DNA from: an uncultured Ardenticatenia bacterium
Lineage (GTDB): Bacteria; Chloroflexota; Anaerolineae; Promineifilales; Promineifilaceae
Reading direction: 5' to 3'
Assembly (NCBI GenBank): GCA_937858165.1
Contig: CALLZA010000459.1
Location: forward strand, 1-7,030
DNA length: 7,030 bases
The translations under genes and the position numbers were made by a program. Below, one piece after another: positions 6,746-7,030 of this stretch (position 1 is the first letter of the stretch; each line of letters opens with the position of its first letter). Below the pieces are notes generated by a model. The model saw nothing but the letters and a program-made list of their open reading frames with translations. It had not been told where the DNA came from and searched no databases.

Positions 6746-7030
6746 GGCGCAGTGACGCTCACGCTCGACAGACGTAACTCGTCGGCCAGCCAGCGGCCGT
6801 CCTCGGCCACCAGTTGCAGCCGCCGGTCGTCCGCGCCCTCGATGGCCACCTGGACGGTGTAGCGGCCCGGCGGCCGGTTGGCGTCGGCGGGGATGACGTG
6901 GGCATCGACCGTCCCCGCCCAGTCCGCGGCTACGACGGAGGCCGCATCCCCAGATGTGGACGGGTCTAACCACCAAGGCCGCTGCCCGTTACTGCAGACG
7001 TTGCCCGCCTCCTCGCGCAGCCGCCAGTGC
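6742..7030 (-). CDS. C-terminal 95 residues of a convergent gene, unknown function
   Basis: Reading the reverse complement in codons from 7029 down to the TAG at 6744-6742 gives an unbroken 95-residue tail starting HWRLREEAGN and ending LRLSSVSVTAP. Support for a real gene: nearly all third positions are G or C with a sensible amino-acid mix, there is no stop, and the plus strand here has no family match. The segment contains VCSNGQRPWWLDPSTSG and PPGRYTVQVAI (about 6841-6873), the latter a motif style common in Ig-like or other beta-sandwich modules of secreted or cell-surface proteins; the acidic SVTAP end shows no anchor. I do not recognise the family. One possibility is the extracellular C-terminal domain of a large membrane glycosyltransferase-type protein of Chloroflexota, but this is a guess. 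It runs off the window, so its start and length are unknown. It is transcribed toward the tail operon and marks that operon's border. Confidence 0.72.
   Translation of the reverse strand, partial: HWRLREEAGNVCSNGQRPWWLDPSTSGDAASVVAADWAGTVDAHVIPADANRPPGRYTVQVAIEGADDRRLQLVAEDGRWLADELRLSSVSVTAP

Noticed and set aside
6700..6800. Possible terminator between the convergent genes
   Set aside because: No GC stem followed by a T-run was visible on either strand, and the stop codons overlap, leaving no intergenic room.
5357..6976. Long open frame on the minus strand opposite the DUF6519-type gene (539 codons)
   Set aside because: It is a composition shadow of the plus-strand gene. In the downstream part, the correct minus-strand coding frame is a different one, ending at 6742.

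Overview
The window reads as very GC-rich bacterial DNA with nearly all codon third positions G or C. The proteins most resemble, from memory, those of filamentous or uncultured Chloroflexota (Anaerolineae/Caldilineae-like) and actinobacterial relatives. That phylum assignment is an inference; the sequence itself only shows high GC, tight operon packing and the protein families.

Layout: (1) Bases 1 to about 125 are a nearly adenine-free, homopolymer-rich stretch that looks like damaged or artefactual sequence at a contig end. It replaces the N-terminus of the first gene. (2) From about 130 to 6745 three plus-strand genes form one compact operon. They encode a large baseplate J-like protein (putative baseplate assembly protein, ending at 3187), a phage-tail-type protein with a gpI-like N-terminus and a probable beta-helix C-terminal half (3184-5373), and a DUF6519-type protein (5387-6745). 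The first two genes overlap by ATGA; the second and third are separated by 13 bases; both downstream starts have clear Shine-Dalgarno sites. (3) From 7030 down to 6742 the end of a minus-strand gene converges on the operon, and the two stop codons lie in the same CTAG palindrome. This minus-strand reading frame was found by direct translation of the reverse complement.

Taken together the three plus genes are the distal baseplate part of a phage-tail-like particle, most likely an extracellular contractile injection system (eCIS) or related tailocin-type structure rather than a complete prophage. The J-like protein would form the baseplate wedge, the gpI-like protein would dock to it, and the beta-helix region and the DUF6519 protein are candidates for peripheral baseplate or surface-contact parts. 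Sheath, tube, spike, ATPase and effector genes are not in the window and would be expected upstream of base 1. The minus-strand gene marks the downstream border of the operon.

No tRNA, rRNA, CRISPR array, insertion sequence, promoter or convincing terminator was seen.
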